From a bacterium (GTDB lineage: Bacteria > Krumholzibacteriota > Krumholzibacteriia > LZORAL124-64-63), in assembly GCA_030591105.1 (NCBI GenBank), contig JAUVBS010000165.1, positions 1-5,531 on the forward strand: 5,531 nucleotides of DNA. The letters run 5' to 3'. Below are positions 1-5,531 of this stretch, one piece after another (positions within the stretch are counted from its first letter, which is position 1; each line of letters starts with the position of its first letter). The notes under the pieces are model-generated. The model had not been told where the DNA came from. It saw only the letters and a list, made by a program, of their open reading frames with translations, and did no database searches. Both the position numbers and the translations under genes were made by a program.

Positions 1-638
1 AGACCGGTTGGCATCAACGGGGAAGTTGCCACTCCGGCGGTATCTGCGTCGAGGACGGCGCCGGTCGCCGCGTCGGTCCTCGCGTCGGTTCCCAGGCCGG
101 CCACCGCATCAGCCACGGCCCCCAACCGTGCCGAGTCGTCCCAGACGATGCCGGTCCGTCCGTAGCCGGTGTCGATTTTGATCCAGACGCGGACTGGCGC
201 GGTCAGCGTCGCGGCCAGGTGCGCGAATACCGTTGCGTCGTCGACCAGTAGACCGAGGCCGGGTCCGTTCTCGCCCGCGCGGTCTCGAGCCGTGTTCAGC
301 CGCTGGGCCAAGCGGTCGATCCGTTCGGTCGTGTGAACGTTGACCAGCATGGCGACGGTGATGTCGCGCCAGCCGTGGTCGGCGAAGTACTCGGCCATCG
401 CCAGCGATGAGACCGTGATCCCGGTGACTTTCTCGGCGGCGAACCACTCGCCGATCATCGCCGATTGGTGGGTCTTGAAGTGAGGCCGGAAGTGCACGTT
501 TGCCGCACGGGCTCGGGCGGCCCAACGCGCGATGTTGGCGCGAACCCGGGCGGTGTCGATCACGGCCGTCGGTTCGGTAATGCCCAGCCCGAGCAGCCAG
601 CGGCTGGTCGCGGTAAGATCGGGTGTCGGTCCGGGCAT
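1..638 (-). CDS. PLP-dependent D-threonine aldolase / D-serine dehydratase-family enzyme (alanine racemase N-terminal fold), 3' end missing
   Basis: An open frame starts at ATG 638 and runs without a stop through 212 codons off the left edge. Family members are PLP enzymes with an alanine-racemase-like barrel that cleave or dehydrate D-3-hydroxy amino acids such as D-threonine or D-serine. What I see: an N-terminal 'PTAVIDTARVRANIARWAA' stretch (residues 23-41); the HFKTHQ motif at 53-58, whose Lys55 is the expected PLP Schiff-base lysine; 'ITVSSLAMAEYFADHGWRDI' (74-93); and 'IKIDTGYGRTGI' (153-164), the conserved strand near the cofactor. The C-terminal metal-binding His/Cys of the family lie outside the window. 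The start is supported by AGGTGA five bases upstream and sits 11 bases after fetB, so the two are probably co-transcribed. Residues about 183-206 look like a low-complexity insertion. Family assignment is firm; substrate is not known. Confidence 0.85.
   Translation of the reverse strand, partial: MPGPTPDLTATSRWLLGLGITEPTAVIDTARVRANIARWAARARAANVHFRPHFKTHQSAMIGEWFAAEKVTGITVSSLAMAEYFADHGWRDITVAMLVNVHTTERIDRLAQRLNTARDRAGENGPGLGLLVDDATVFAHLAATLTAPVRVWIKIDTGYGRTGIVWDDSARLGAVADAVAGLGTDARTDAATGAVLDADTAGVATSPLMPTG
21..92 (-). other. Low-complexity Asp/Ala/Thr/Gly-rich apparent insertion in the aldolase-family protein
   Basis: Residues about 183-206 of the protein starting at 638 consist almost only of Gly, Thr, Asp, Ala, Val and Arg (for example GTDARTDAATGA). 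The family, as I know it, passes directly from a helix (here AVADAVAGL) to a strand of the type 'P-h-x-x-x-G-L-L-T-H-A-G'. That strand appears to resume here as PLMPTGL at the window edge, so roughly 24 residues look inserted. On the plus strand the DNA shows degenerate repeats built on GTCG/GCGTCGGT. The insertion call rests on remembered family structure, not an alignment. Confidence 0.4.
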
Positions 639-643
639 CCTGC

Positions 644-650
644 TCACCTC
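644..650 (-). promoter_or_regulatory. Ribosome binding site for the aldolase-family gene
   Basis: GAGGTGA on the minus strand, five bases before ATG 638. Its first G is the last base of the fetB stop codon TAG, so termination of fetB and initiation of the next gene are nearly coincident. It fixes the start at 638. Confidence 0.7.
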
Positions 651-1450
651 TAGCGTCGTCGGATCAGATCGTAGCGCAGGCGGTGGTGGTCGTCGAACAG
701 ACGCCGGTAAGCGAGCAGCGCGATCGAGATGCTGCCCAGACTCGTCCCGCCCGCGACCATGAACATGATGACGATCTGGTACTTCACAGCTTGCAACGGA
801 TCGGCGCCGGCGAGTATCTGTCCGGTCATCATTCCGGGCAGGGCGACGATGCCGACCACCATCATGGTGTTGATGATTGGAATCATACCGCGCCGCACCG
901 CCTTACGTACCGGGCCGCGCGCCGCTTCCCAGCGCGTCGCACCGTGGGCCAGTTCCATCTCGACCTCGCAACGCCGCTCGGTCAGCTGTTCGAGCAAGGT
1001 GTCGAGGCAGAGGGAGATGCCGGTCAGACCGTTGCCGAGGATCATCCCGAGTAACGGGATCAGGTAGCGTGGTTCCCACAGGGGATCGACCTTGATCACG
1101 AGTCCGGTGACGGTGACCGACGTGACCAGTCCGGTCAACAATAGCGTGACGAAAGCCTGCCAGGTCGCGCCGCTAAAGGTGTGGCTCACGCGTCCGATGG
1201 CTGCCCGGCTGGCGACGACGATCATGATCATTGCGAGCAACAATACCGCCGGCAGGTTGCCCAGCCCGAAGATCGACCGCAGGACATAACCCACCAGCAG
1301 TAACTGGACGACGGTCCGTACCGAGGCGAGAGCCAGGCGTCGTTCAAGCCCAAGTTTCAGTCCGACGCTCACCAGACCGGCGACCAGAACCAGACCGCAG
1401 GCCACCGCCAGGTCGGCTGCCGTCAGCTCGATGATACCGGTTTCGTTCAT
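650..1450 (-). CDS. fetB: FetB-like ABC transporter permease (UPF0014/YbbM family), putative iron/metal exporter
   Basis: Encodes 266 residues, close to the roughly 260 of E. coli FetB. It should be the inner-membrane subunit of a FetAB exporter; E. coli FetAB exports iron and raises resistance to peroxide, and plant STAR2/ALS3 is homologous. About seven hydrophobic segments are visible (near residues 12-34, 43-62, 66-82, 97-118, 128-147, 190-213, 223-248). Family motifs are clear: GATRWEA at 170-176, the cytoplasmic loop expected to contact the ATPase, and PGMMTGQILAG at 205-215 followed by DPLQAVKYQIVIMF. The C terminus is basic (DLIRRR). ATG 1450 is the only good start; GAGG lies ten bases upstream, a weak site. 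It follows the FetA-like ATPase by 46 bases and precedes the aldolase-family gene by 11. Substrate is inferred from homology only. Confidence 0.92.
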   Translation of the reverse strand: MNETGIIELTAADLAVACGLVLVAGLVSVGLKLGLERRLALASVRTVVQLLLVGYVLRSIFGLGNLPAVLLLAMIMIVVASRAAIGRVSHTFSGATWQAFVTLLLTGLVTSVTVTGLVIKVDPLWEPRYLIPLLGMILGNGLTGISLCLDTLLEQLTERRCEVEMELAHGATRWEAARGPVRKAVRRGMIPIINTMMVVGIVALPGMMTGQILAGADPLQAVKYQIVIMFMVAGGTSLGSISIALLAYRRLFDDHHRLRYDLIRRR

Positions 1451-1496
1451 GACGGGACCGCCTCGTTGCGTGCGGGCAAGGTGACGAGAACTCTGC

Positions 1497-2291
1497 TCAC
1501 GACGTCGTTTCCCGGTTGCCGACCGGCATGCCGCCGGCCAGATAGGGTGTCAGATCGATCTGGCGGTCGCACCAGCGGGCCGCTTGCTGTGTGTTGTGGG
1601 TGACGATCAGTGCACCGGCGCGTTGGGTGGTCACCTGGTCGGTGACTAGCTCTTCGGCTTGTGCGACGGCGGCCTCGTCCAGAGCTGCGGTCGGTTCGTC
1701 CAGCAGCAGGATCGCCGGGTCGAGCAGCAATGCGCGCACCAGGCAGACCCGCTGTTGCTGTCCCACCGAAAGGGCGAGGGCGTCACTGCCGAGACCGACA
1801 CTACCGAGGCCGACGTTGCCGAGACCAACACTACCGAGGCCGACATTGCCGAGACCGCCGTTGCCGCGACCAACATCGCCAAGGCCGACATCGCCGAGAC
1901 CGGTGCGGGCCAGTAACTGACTCGCGCGGTCAGGGTCGAAGGCGGCGGTCATATGTCCGTAGGTGAACGGTCGCTGGAGGTTTTCCTGGACGGTGCCGGC
2001 GAGCAGTACCGGTTGCTGGTCGACCTGGAGAACCTGGCGGCGAAAATGCGGCCAGCCTAGCTGCTGCGGTGTCTTGCCGTGCAAGGTCACCGTACCTTCG
2101 CCAGCCTGCAGTCCGGAGATCGTACGTAGTAACGCGGTTTTGCCGCAGCCCGACGGTCCGGTCACCGCCACCAGTTCGCCGGCCGCGCCGGTCAGATCGA
2201 AGCCGGTAAGCAGGGTGCGCTCGCCGGCCTGCACGACGAGGCCGTGCAGACGCAGGATCGGTTCAGTTGACGTGGTGGCTGCTGGTCGCAT
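1497..2291 (-). CDS. fetA: FetA-like ABC transporter ATP-binding protein with an internal pentapeptide-repeat insertion
   Basis: Cytoplasmic ATPase partner of the adjacent FetB. From ATG 2291 it has 264 residues, against about 225 for E. coli FetA. Visible motifs: Walker A GPSGCGKT (45-52), Q-loop Gln92 within VDQQP followed by GTVQENL, signature LSVGQQQR (174-181), Walker B ILLLDEP (194-200), D-loop AALD, and switch His232 in IVTHN. All core residues are present, so it looks active, but the signature has Val where LSGGQ has its first Gly, and the usual A-loop aromatic seems to be Val. The excess length is residues 131-170, eight Gly-Leu-Gly-x-Val repeats between Q-loop and signature. A TTG start at 2327 would add 12 residues (an Arg-rich [10 protein letters not shown] stretch); I prefer the ATG because family similarity begins just after it. 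Neither start has a good Shine-Dalgarno. The FetA call rests mainly on the FetB neighbour and the GPSGCGKT/GTVxxNL pattern. Confidence 0.88.
   Translation of the reverse strand: MRPAATTSTEPILRLHGLVVQAGERTLLTGFDLTGAAGELVAVTGPSGCGKTALLRTISGLQAGEGTVTLHGKTPQQLGWPHFRRQVLQVDQQPVLLAGTVQENLQRPFTYGHMTAAFDPDRASQLLARTGLGDVGLGDVGRGNGGLGNVGLGSVGLGNVGLGSVGLGSDALALSVGQQQRVCLVRALLLDPAILLLDEPTAALDEAAVAQAEELVTDQVTTQRAGALIVTHNTQQAARWCDRQIDLTPYLAGGMPVGNRETTS
1782..1901 (-). repeat. Tandem array of eight 15-base units encoding Gly-Leu-Gly-x-Val in FetA
   Basis: Eight consecutive 15-base units read on the minus strand as [35 protein letters not shown] and GLGSD. Unit boundaries on the plus strand are 1782, 1797, 1812, 1827, 1842, 1857, 1872 and 1887. 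The five low-coordinate units alternate GGTCTCGGC and GGCCTCGGT beginnings, giving a 30-base higher-order period: 1797-1826 matches 1827-1856 at 28 of 30 bases. This suggests recent duplication of a two-unit block. Because 15 is a multiple of three, copy-number change keeps the fetA frame. Confidence 0.95.
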
Positions 2292-2305
2292 GGTATCGGA
2301 ATACC
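2292..2305 (-). promoter_or_regulatory. Small inverted repeat directly before the fetA ATG
   Basis: GGTAT and ATACC form a perfect 5-base-pair stem with a 4-base loop, ending at the base before ATG 2291. A transcript from further upstream would place this hairpin where a ribosome must bind. It is short and could be chance; it also overlaps the possible -10 element. Confidence 0.2.
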
Positions 2306-2327
2306 GCCGCCGGCGTGGTCGCGTCAA
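2298..2327 (-). promoter_or_regulatory. Possible internal promoter before fetA
   Basis: On the minus strand TTGACG (2327-2322) is followed after 18 bases by TATTCC (2303-2298). TTGACG is a good match to a sigma-70 -35 box; TATTCC is a poor -10. The putative -10 ends six bases before ATG 2291, so transcription would begin at or next to the start codon, giving a leaderless message. That would fit the absence of a Shine-Dalgarno for fetA and would let the exporter be expressed apart from the importer. Speculative. Confidence 0.22.
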
Positions 2328-2334
2328 GGTGTGA

Positions 2335-3447
2335 TCAGAGCGCCAAGGCCTGGGCGGCCCGGGTCCGGCCGCGATCGGTCAGCGTCAAGCGATCGTCGCG
2401 CCGGATCACCAGCTCCGCCGCAACGGCCTGGGCCACGACTTGGGTCGTGAACGGGCGGTCCCAGCCGACGTGCCGTCCATACAGATGGTCGACGCGGGCC
2501 TCATCCGCCTCCTCGGGGCGTCCCTCGTGCTGGAGCAAGTGGATCGCGAGCATGGTCTGGGCGAACTGATAGCGCTGCCGCCGCCGCCGCAACAGCACCG
2601 CCAGCAAGCCGTGCCGCGGGGCGAGCATGTACACCGCGGCAAAGAGCAAACCGGCGCAGGTTGCCATGCTACCGGCGATGGACGCGTCGAGCCAGGTTGC
2701 GAGCCACAATCCCGACGCCGCTGTGAGCAGACCGAACAGTGCAGCCAGCCAGAGCATTCTACCGAGCCGCCCGGTCAATAGGTAAGCAGCCGCCGCCGGC
2801 GCGATCATCAAGGCGACGACCAGGACCAGACCGACCGCGTCGAAAGCACCCACGGCGGTGATCGAGACCAGCAGCATCAACCCGTAGTGGATCGCCGCCG
2901 GTGCGAATCCCAGCGCCGCCGCCAGGCCTGCGTCGAAGGTCGCCAGTTTGAGCTCTTTGTAGAAAGTGACGATGAACAGGAGGTTGATCGCTGTGATCGT
3001 GCCCATGAGATACAGGTGACGTGGGCCGAGGTCGTGACCGCCGATGACCAGGCGATCGAACGGGGCGAACGCCAGTTCGCCGAGCAAGACCACGTCGGTG
3101 TCCAGGTGGACATTGCCGACCACTCGTGTGATCAGGATGATGCCCAGACTGAACAGCGCGGGGAAGACCAAGCCGATGGCGGCGTCTTCGCGTACGCGGC
3201 CGGTGCGGTACAACAGTTCGACCAGTATCACGGCGACCACACCCATGGCGGCGGCCGCGACGACCAGCCAGGGCGAGGAGAGATCGCCCACGATCAAGAA
3301 TGCGATCACGATACCCGGCAGGATCGCGTGGCTGATGGCATCGCTCATCATGGCCATCCCGCGCAGCAGCAAGAAGCTGCCGACCAGGGCGCAGCCGACA
3401 GCTGTCACCACGGCGATGGCGAGGATCTCTAGCTGCGGCGTGGTCAT
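2335..3447 (-). CDS. Metal ABC transporter permease (TroD/MntB/ZnuB family) with C-terminal winged-helix-like domain
   Basis: Encodes 370 residues; plain permeases of this family have about 280-300. It should be one half of the membrane channel importing Mn, Fe or Zn. Roughly eight or nine hydrophobic segments lie in residues 7-275, with family motifs [20 protein letters not shown] (27-46), [19 protein letters not shown] (107-125), [11 protein letters not shown] (162-172) and [20 protein letters not shown] (211-230). The extra region, residues about 293-370, is hydrophilic: a helix LAIHLLQHE, a linker rich in Glu/Asp, then helices and a basic hairpin ending [15 protein letters not shown], resembling a DtxR/MarR-type winged helix. 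The start at 3447 overlaps the upstream stop as ATGA and has GGGAGG seven bases before it; the frame is open further upstream to 3924, but that part lies inside the preceding gene and is not believed. Metal specificity cannot be told. Confidence 0.9.
   Translation of the reverse strand: MTTPQLEILAIAVVTAVGCALVGSFLLLRGMAMMSDAISHAILPGIVIAFLIVGDLSSPWLVVAAAAMGVVAVILVELLYRTGRVREDAAIGLVFPALFSLGIILITRVVGNVHLDTDVVLLGELAFAPFDRLVIGGHDLGPRHLYLMGTITAINLLFIVTFYKELKLATFDAGLAAALGFAPAAIHYGLMLLVSITAVGAFDAVGLVLVVALMIAPAAAAYLLTGRLGRMLWLAALFGLLTAASGLWLATWLDASIAGSMATCAGLLFAAVYMLAPRHGLLAVLLRRRRQRYQFAQTMLAIHLLQHEGRPEEADEARVDHLYGRHVGWDRPFTTQVVAQAVAAELVIRRDDRLTLTDRGRTRAAQALAL
2338..2571 (-). other. C-terminal winged-helix-like extension of the second permease
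   Basis: Residues about 293-370 follow the last membrane segment and an Arg-rich border ([11 protein letters not shown]). The pattern is helix, acidic linker, helix-turn-helix-like [15 protein letters not shown], then the beta-hairpin-like [17 protein letters not shown]. The 'RLTLTxxG' end is typical of the wing and following helix of DtxR/MarR-like domains. The domain call is by pattern only. Confidence 0.55.
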
Positions 3448-4592
3448 GAGCGATCCTCCCGGTCGGCCGGCGTTGGGCCCTCGGTCACCAAACGGCGCCC
3501 CGCGGCCACGCCGGCGAGCGTCAGGCGCCAGCGGCCATCGCTGGTACGGCGTACCAGACCTTCGCCGGTGAGGTGTGCCAGCGTACGGTTCAGACCGGCC
3601 GGCGTGCCCATGGCGCGCAATACGCGCGCGGAGTGGGGGGCTCGGTCGGGTTGCGCGTGCTGGGCGGCCAGGTGGTACAGATCGGCGAGCACTGCGTCGC
3701 GTTGCAACCGGCGCCGGCCGCGTTGCTGGCGTAGCCAGACAGCAATCAAGCCGCGGTGAGGTGCACCGAGCAGCGAGACAACCGTCAGTGTGGTCACACA
3801 CAGGACAATGGTCGGACCGGTCGGCAGGTGCGGCACGATGCTGCTCAAAACGGCGCCGCACAACCCGCTCAGTGCCCCGAACAAACCGGCCAACAGGACC
3901 ATCCGGCCGAGGCGATCGGTCCACTGGCGTGCCGCGGCGGCCGGGGCGATGAGCATCGCGCTCATCAGTACGACACCGACGGTTTGCAGACCGATGACGA
4001 TGGCGACCACCAGCAGTGTCGTCAACAATACGTCGAGACTGCGGACCGGCAGACCGAGGGCGACCAGAAAATCGGGGTCGAAAGCCAGCAGCTTCAGTTC
4101 TTTCCAGAGCACGAGCAACAGTATGAGAACCACCCCACCCAACACGGCCATCGTTACCAGATCGCTACCGACCAGGCTGGCTGCCTGTCCGAACAGGAAT
4201 CGATCCAGACCGGCTTGAGCGGCGCCGGCGCTCCGCTGGGCGATGGACATCAACAGGAGGCCGAAACCGAAAAATGTCGAGAGCACCAGACCCAGCGCGG
4301 CGTCGGGTTTGATCCGCGTGGTCTTGACGACGAGCATCACCAGGAGCGCTGCAGCCCAGCCTGCCAGAGCGGCGCCGAGCACGAGTACCAGAGGTGTTTT
4401 GCTGCCGGTGAGTAGGAACGCCAAGACGATGCCCGGCAGCGCGGCGTGGCTGATCGCGTCGCCCAGCAGACTCTGACGCCGCAGCACGGCGAAACAGCCC
4501 AGCGCTCCGGAGACCAGCCCCAGCGCGGCCGAACCAAGCGCTACCGTGCGCAGGGTGTAGTCGGTGACCAGGTCGATCAGGATCTGCGTCAT
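3444..4592 (-). CDS. Metal ABC transporter permease (TroC/MntB/ZnuB family) with C-terminal DtxR-like winged-helix domain
   Basis: Encodes 382 residues, about 90 longer than an ordinary family member. It is expected to pair with the next permease and the upstream ATPase to import a divalent metal. Hydrophobic segments fall in residues 13-37, 50-63, 67-89, 97-118, 145-163, 186-221 (two), 231-251 and 259-276. Family motifs include [20 protein letters not shown] (36-55), [15 protein letters not shown] (95-109), [13 protein letters not shown] (163-175) and [20 protein letters not shown] (210-229). Residues about 297-370 resemble a DtxR winged helix. Chlamydia YtgCR is a known case in which such a C-terminal domain is cleaved off and acts as an iron-dependent repressor; whether that holds here is unknown. 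ATG 4592 overlaps the ATPase stop (ATGA) and lacks a clear Shine-Dalgarno, implying translational coupling. The metal could be Mn, Fe or Zn. Confidence 0.92.
   Translation of the reverse strand: MTQILIDLVTDYTLRTVALGSAALGLVSGALGCFAVLRRQSLLGDAISHAALPGIVLAFLLTGSKTPLVLVLGAALAGWAAALLVMLVVKTTRIKPDAALGLVLSTFFGFGLLLMSIAQRSAGAAQAGLDRFLFGQAASLVGSDLVTMAVLGGVVLILLLVLWKELKLLAFDPDFLVALGLPVRSLDVLLTTLLVVAIVIGLQTVGVVLMSAMLIAPAAAARQWTDRLGRMVLLAGLFGALSGLCGAVLSSIVPHLPTGPTIVLCVTTLTVVSLLGAPHRGLIAVWLRQQRGRRRLQRDAVLADLYHLAAQHAQPDRAPHSARVLRAMGTPAGLNRTLAHLTGEGLVRRTSDGRWRLTLAGVAAGRRLVTEGPTPADREDRS
3455..3460 (-). promoter_or_regulatory. Ribosome binding site fixing the second permease start
   Basis: GGGAGG on the minus strand, seven bases before ATG 3447 and inside the end of the preceding permease gene. 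It is one of the best Shine-Dalgarno sequences in the window, and supports 3447 over in-frame starts further upstream. Confidence 0.8.
3483..3704 (-). other. C-terminal DtxR-like winged-helix domain of the first permease
   Basis: Residues about 297-370. The order is helix [12 protein letters not shown], a linker, helix [20 protein letters not shown] with a turn, then [20 protein letters not shown] and GVAAGRRLV. 'L-x-x-E-G-L-V-R-R ... R-W-R-L-T-x-x-G' is the classic recognition helix plus wing of DtxR/MntR-type repressors. No metal-binding dimerisation domain follows, so only the DNA-binding-like half is present. Confidence 0.65.
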
Positions 4593-5479
4593 GGTTGTAT
4601 GTGTCCGCCGTAGTGGCCCACCGGCGGCTCGTCGCGTTCGGGGGGTGCGGGTTGAGGCTGTGACTTACGCTGGAGGAACTCGACGCGCCCGCCGTAGGTC
4701 AGCCGCAGATTCTCGTCGTTGAACACCTCGGCCACCGGTCCACAGGCGATGCGGCGTATGTTCAGCAACATGGCCCAGTCGAAGTACTCCGGAACCGTCT
4801 GCAGATCGTGGTGCACCACGATCACGGTACGGCCCTGACTGCGCAGCTCCTTCAGCAGAGCGACGATGGCACGTTCGGTCTTGGCATCGACTCCTTGGAA
4901 CGGTTCGTCCATGAAATAGATGCGGGCGTCTTGCACGAGGGCTCGCGCCAGGAAGACCCGCTGCTGCTGACCACCGGATAACTGGCTGATCTGGCGGTTG
5001 GCGAACGCGCTCATGCCGACCTTCGCCAGGGCTGCTTCGGCTTGCACTTTCTCGCGGCGGCCAGGCCGCCGTAGCCACCCCAGAGTGCCGTAAAGACCCA
5101 TGGTCACCACGTCGAGTACGGTGGTCGGGAAATCCCAGTCGACACTGCCGCGCTGCGGAACGTAGCCGACCAGCCGCCGCTGTTGCGCGTAGGGCTGGCC
5201 ATGGATGAGGATCTGGCCGGCTACCGGTGTCACGAGTCCGAGGATCGCCTTGATCAGCGTCGTTTTACCGGCGCCGTTGGGCCCGAGGATCGCCATCAAC
5301 TGACCGGCCGGTAGCGCGAGGTCGATGTCCCACAGGACCGGCCGCTCGCCGTAGGCAACGGTCAGATCCGTAACCTCCACGGCCGGTGCTGTGACTGCGT
5401 CGACCGCGTCGATACTGCCTTGCTGGTTGCCGGAGCGAGGCAGATCGTCCGGGCCGTGAGGTGAATGCGCATCGGTCAT
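4589..5479 (-). CDS. Metal ABC transporter ATP-binding protein (TroB/MntA/ZnuC family)
   Basis: Encodes 296 residues that power the two downstream permeases. Visible motifs: Walker A GPNGAGKT (66-73), Q-loop YVPQ with Gln109, the subfamily hallmark '[22 protein letters not shown]' split here as [11 protein letters not shown] (110-120) and [11 protein letters not shown] (121-131), signature LSGGQQQR (167-174), Walker B IYFMDEP (187-193), D-loop GVD, and switch His224 in VVHHD. All catalytic residues are intact. The 'VDWDFP' stretch marks Mn/Zn/Fe uptake ATPases of the Tro/Mnt type. Extra tails are present: about 33 hydrophilic residues before the fold ([12 protein letters not shown]...) and a Pro-rich end closing with [12 protein letters not shown] 5479 has GGAGGAGG nine bases upstream. 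The stop overlaps the next start as ATGA. Metal identity is not determined. Confidence 0.95.
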   Translation of the reverse strand: MTDAHSPHGPDDLPRSGNQQGSIDAVDAVTAPAVEVTDLTVAYGERPVLWDIDLALPAGQLMAILGPNGAGKTTLIKAILGLVTPVAGQILIHGQPYAQQRRLVGYVPQRGSVDWDFPTTVLDVVTMGLYGTLGWLRRPGRREKVQAEAALAKVGMSAFANRQISQLSGGQQQRVFLARALVQDARIYFMDEPFQGVDAKTERAIVALLKELRSQGRTVIVVHHDLQTVPEYFDWAMLLNIRRIACGPVAEVFNDENLRLTYGGRVEFLQRKSQPQPAPPERDEPPVGHYGGHIQP

Positions 5480-5488
5480 TGATGGTAA

Positions 5489-5496
5489 CCTCCTCC
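5489..5496 (-). promoter_or_regulatory. Strong ribosome binding site for the uptake ATPase
   Basis: GGAGGAGG on the minus strand, nine bases before ATG 5479, fixing that start. No start codon occurs further upstream in frame within the window. Confidence 0.8.
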
Positions 5497-5514
5497 GGTC
5501 ATTCGGGTCATTCG
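5497..5514. repeat. Tandem 9-base direct repeat upstream of the uptake ATPase
   Basis: GGTCATTCG (plus strand) occurs twice back to back, 5497-5505 and 5506-5514. Read on the minus strand, each copy contains TGA in the same frame, so if a gene ends here it has two consecutive stop codons nine bases apart. Likely a small slippage duplication. Confidence 0.6.
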
Positions 5515-5531
5515 GTGGCCAGCGAGGCCAC
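5508..5531 (-). CDS. Possible 3' end of an upstream gene (substrate-binding protein expected)
   Basis: Read from the right edge on the minus strand, one frame gives VASLATE then TGA at 5510-5508, 28 bases before the ATPase start. Operons of this type usually place the periplasmic metal-binding TroA-like gene first, directly before the ATPase, and the strong internal ribosome site agrees with an upstream neighbour. Seven residues are too few to identify it, and the frame itself is a guess. Confidence 0.3.
   Translation of the reverse strand: MASLATE

Noticed and set aside
109..525. 138-codon minus-strand open frame rich in Arg
   Set aside because: It is out of frame with the aldolase-family gene, which covers the same stretch with clear conserved motifs; the Arg/Gly/Pro/His-rich product is typical of a GC-rich shadow frame.
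1451..1496. Terminator or promoter between fetA and fetB
   Set aside because: The 46 bases show no stem followed by a T-run and no convincing -35/-10 pair; only a weak GAGG ribosome site before fetB is present.
1782..1901. CRISPR array
   Set aside because: Units are directly adjacent with no spacers, 15 bases long, and lie in frame within a protein gene.
1659..1966. Plus-strand open frames with repetitive products (Thr-Glu-Ala-Asp and Leu-Pro-Arg-Pro-Thr repeats)
   Set aside because: They are the antisense reading of the 15-base array in fetA; a period divisible by three makes every frame look repetitive and open.
2887..3432. Long plus-strand open frames (also 3756-4415, 3044-3571, 623-1054)
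   Set aside because: All are antisense to strongly recognised permease genes, their products are rich in Gln/Asp/Arg without domains, and none has a supporting ribosome site or promoter that I could see.
3448..3924. In-frame 159-codon extension of the second permease towards 3924
   Set aside because: It lies wholly inside the preceding permease gene, its translation is Arg/Pro/Ala-rich with no membrane character, and the ATG at 3447 has a strong ribosome site and begins the conserved fold.
4605..4640. Histidine-bearing tail of the uptake ATPase (GHYGGHIQP) as a metal sensor
   Set aside because: Only two histidines in a Pro/Gly-rich end; there is no recognised metal-binding motif and such tails vary freely in this family.

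Overview
The window is a compact, single-strand (minus) gene cluster from a GC-rich bacterium (roughly 60% or a little more by eye). In transcription order (right to left) it holds a Tro/Mnt/Znu-type metal-uptake ABC transporter, then a FetAB-type metal-export ABC transporter, then the first 212 codons of a PLP-dependent D-threonine aldolase/D-serine dehydratase-family enzyme that runs off the left edge. No RNA gene, insertion sequence, CRISPR array or clear intrinsic terminator was seen. No gap between genes exceeds about 50 bases.

Layout: 5508-5531 may be the last codons of an upstream gene; a TroA-like substrate-binding protein is expected there, but too little is present to identify it. 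4589-5479 is the uptake ATPase, 3444-4592 the first permease and 2335-3447 the second. These three are joined by 4-base ATGA overlaps. Both permeases carry an extra cytoplasmic C-terminal region resembling a DtxR-like winged helix, recalling the permease-repressor fusion YtgCR of Chlamydia. After a short gap come the FetA-like ATPase (1497-2291) and FetB-like permease (650-1450), followed 11 bases later by the aldolase-family gene (1-638).

How they may work together: the first three proteins should import Mn, Fe or Zn, while FetAB is known in E. coli as an iron exporter that protects against oxidative stress. An importer and an exporter of related metals transcribed together look like a metal-homeostasis unit. 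The last gene belongs to a PLP family whose characterised members also need a divalent metal. No stand-alone metal regulator lies in the window, so the winged-helix tails of the permeases are the only visible candidates for sensing or regulation.

Most unusual features: (1) a 120-base array of eight in-frame 15-base repeats (Gly-Leu-Gly-x-Val) inserted in FetA between the Q-loop and the ABC signature, and (2) a Thr/Ala/Asp/Gly-rich apparent insertion in the aldolase-like protein. Both suggest in-frame low-complexity expansion in otherwise conserved enzymes. The organism cannot be named from the sequence; the fused permeases mildly suggest the Planctomycetes/Verrucomicrobia/Chlamydiae group, but this is an inference.
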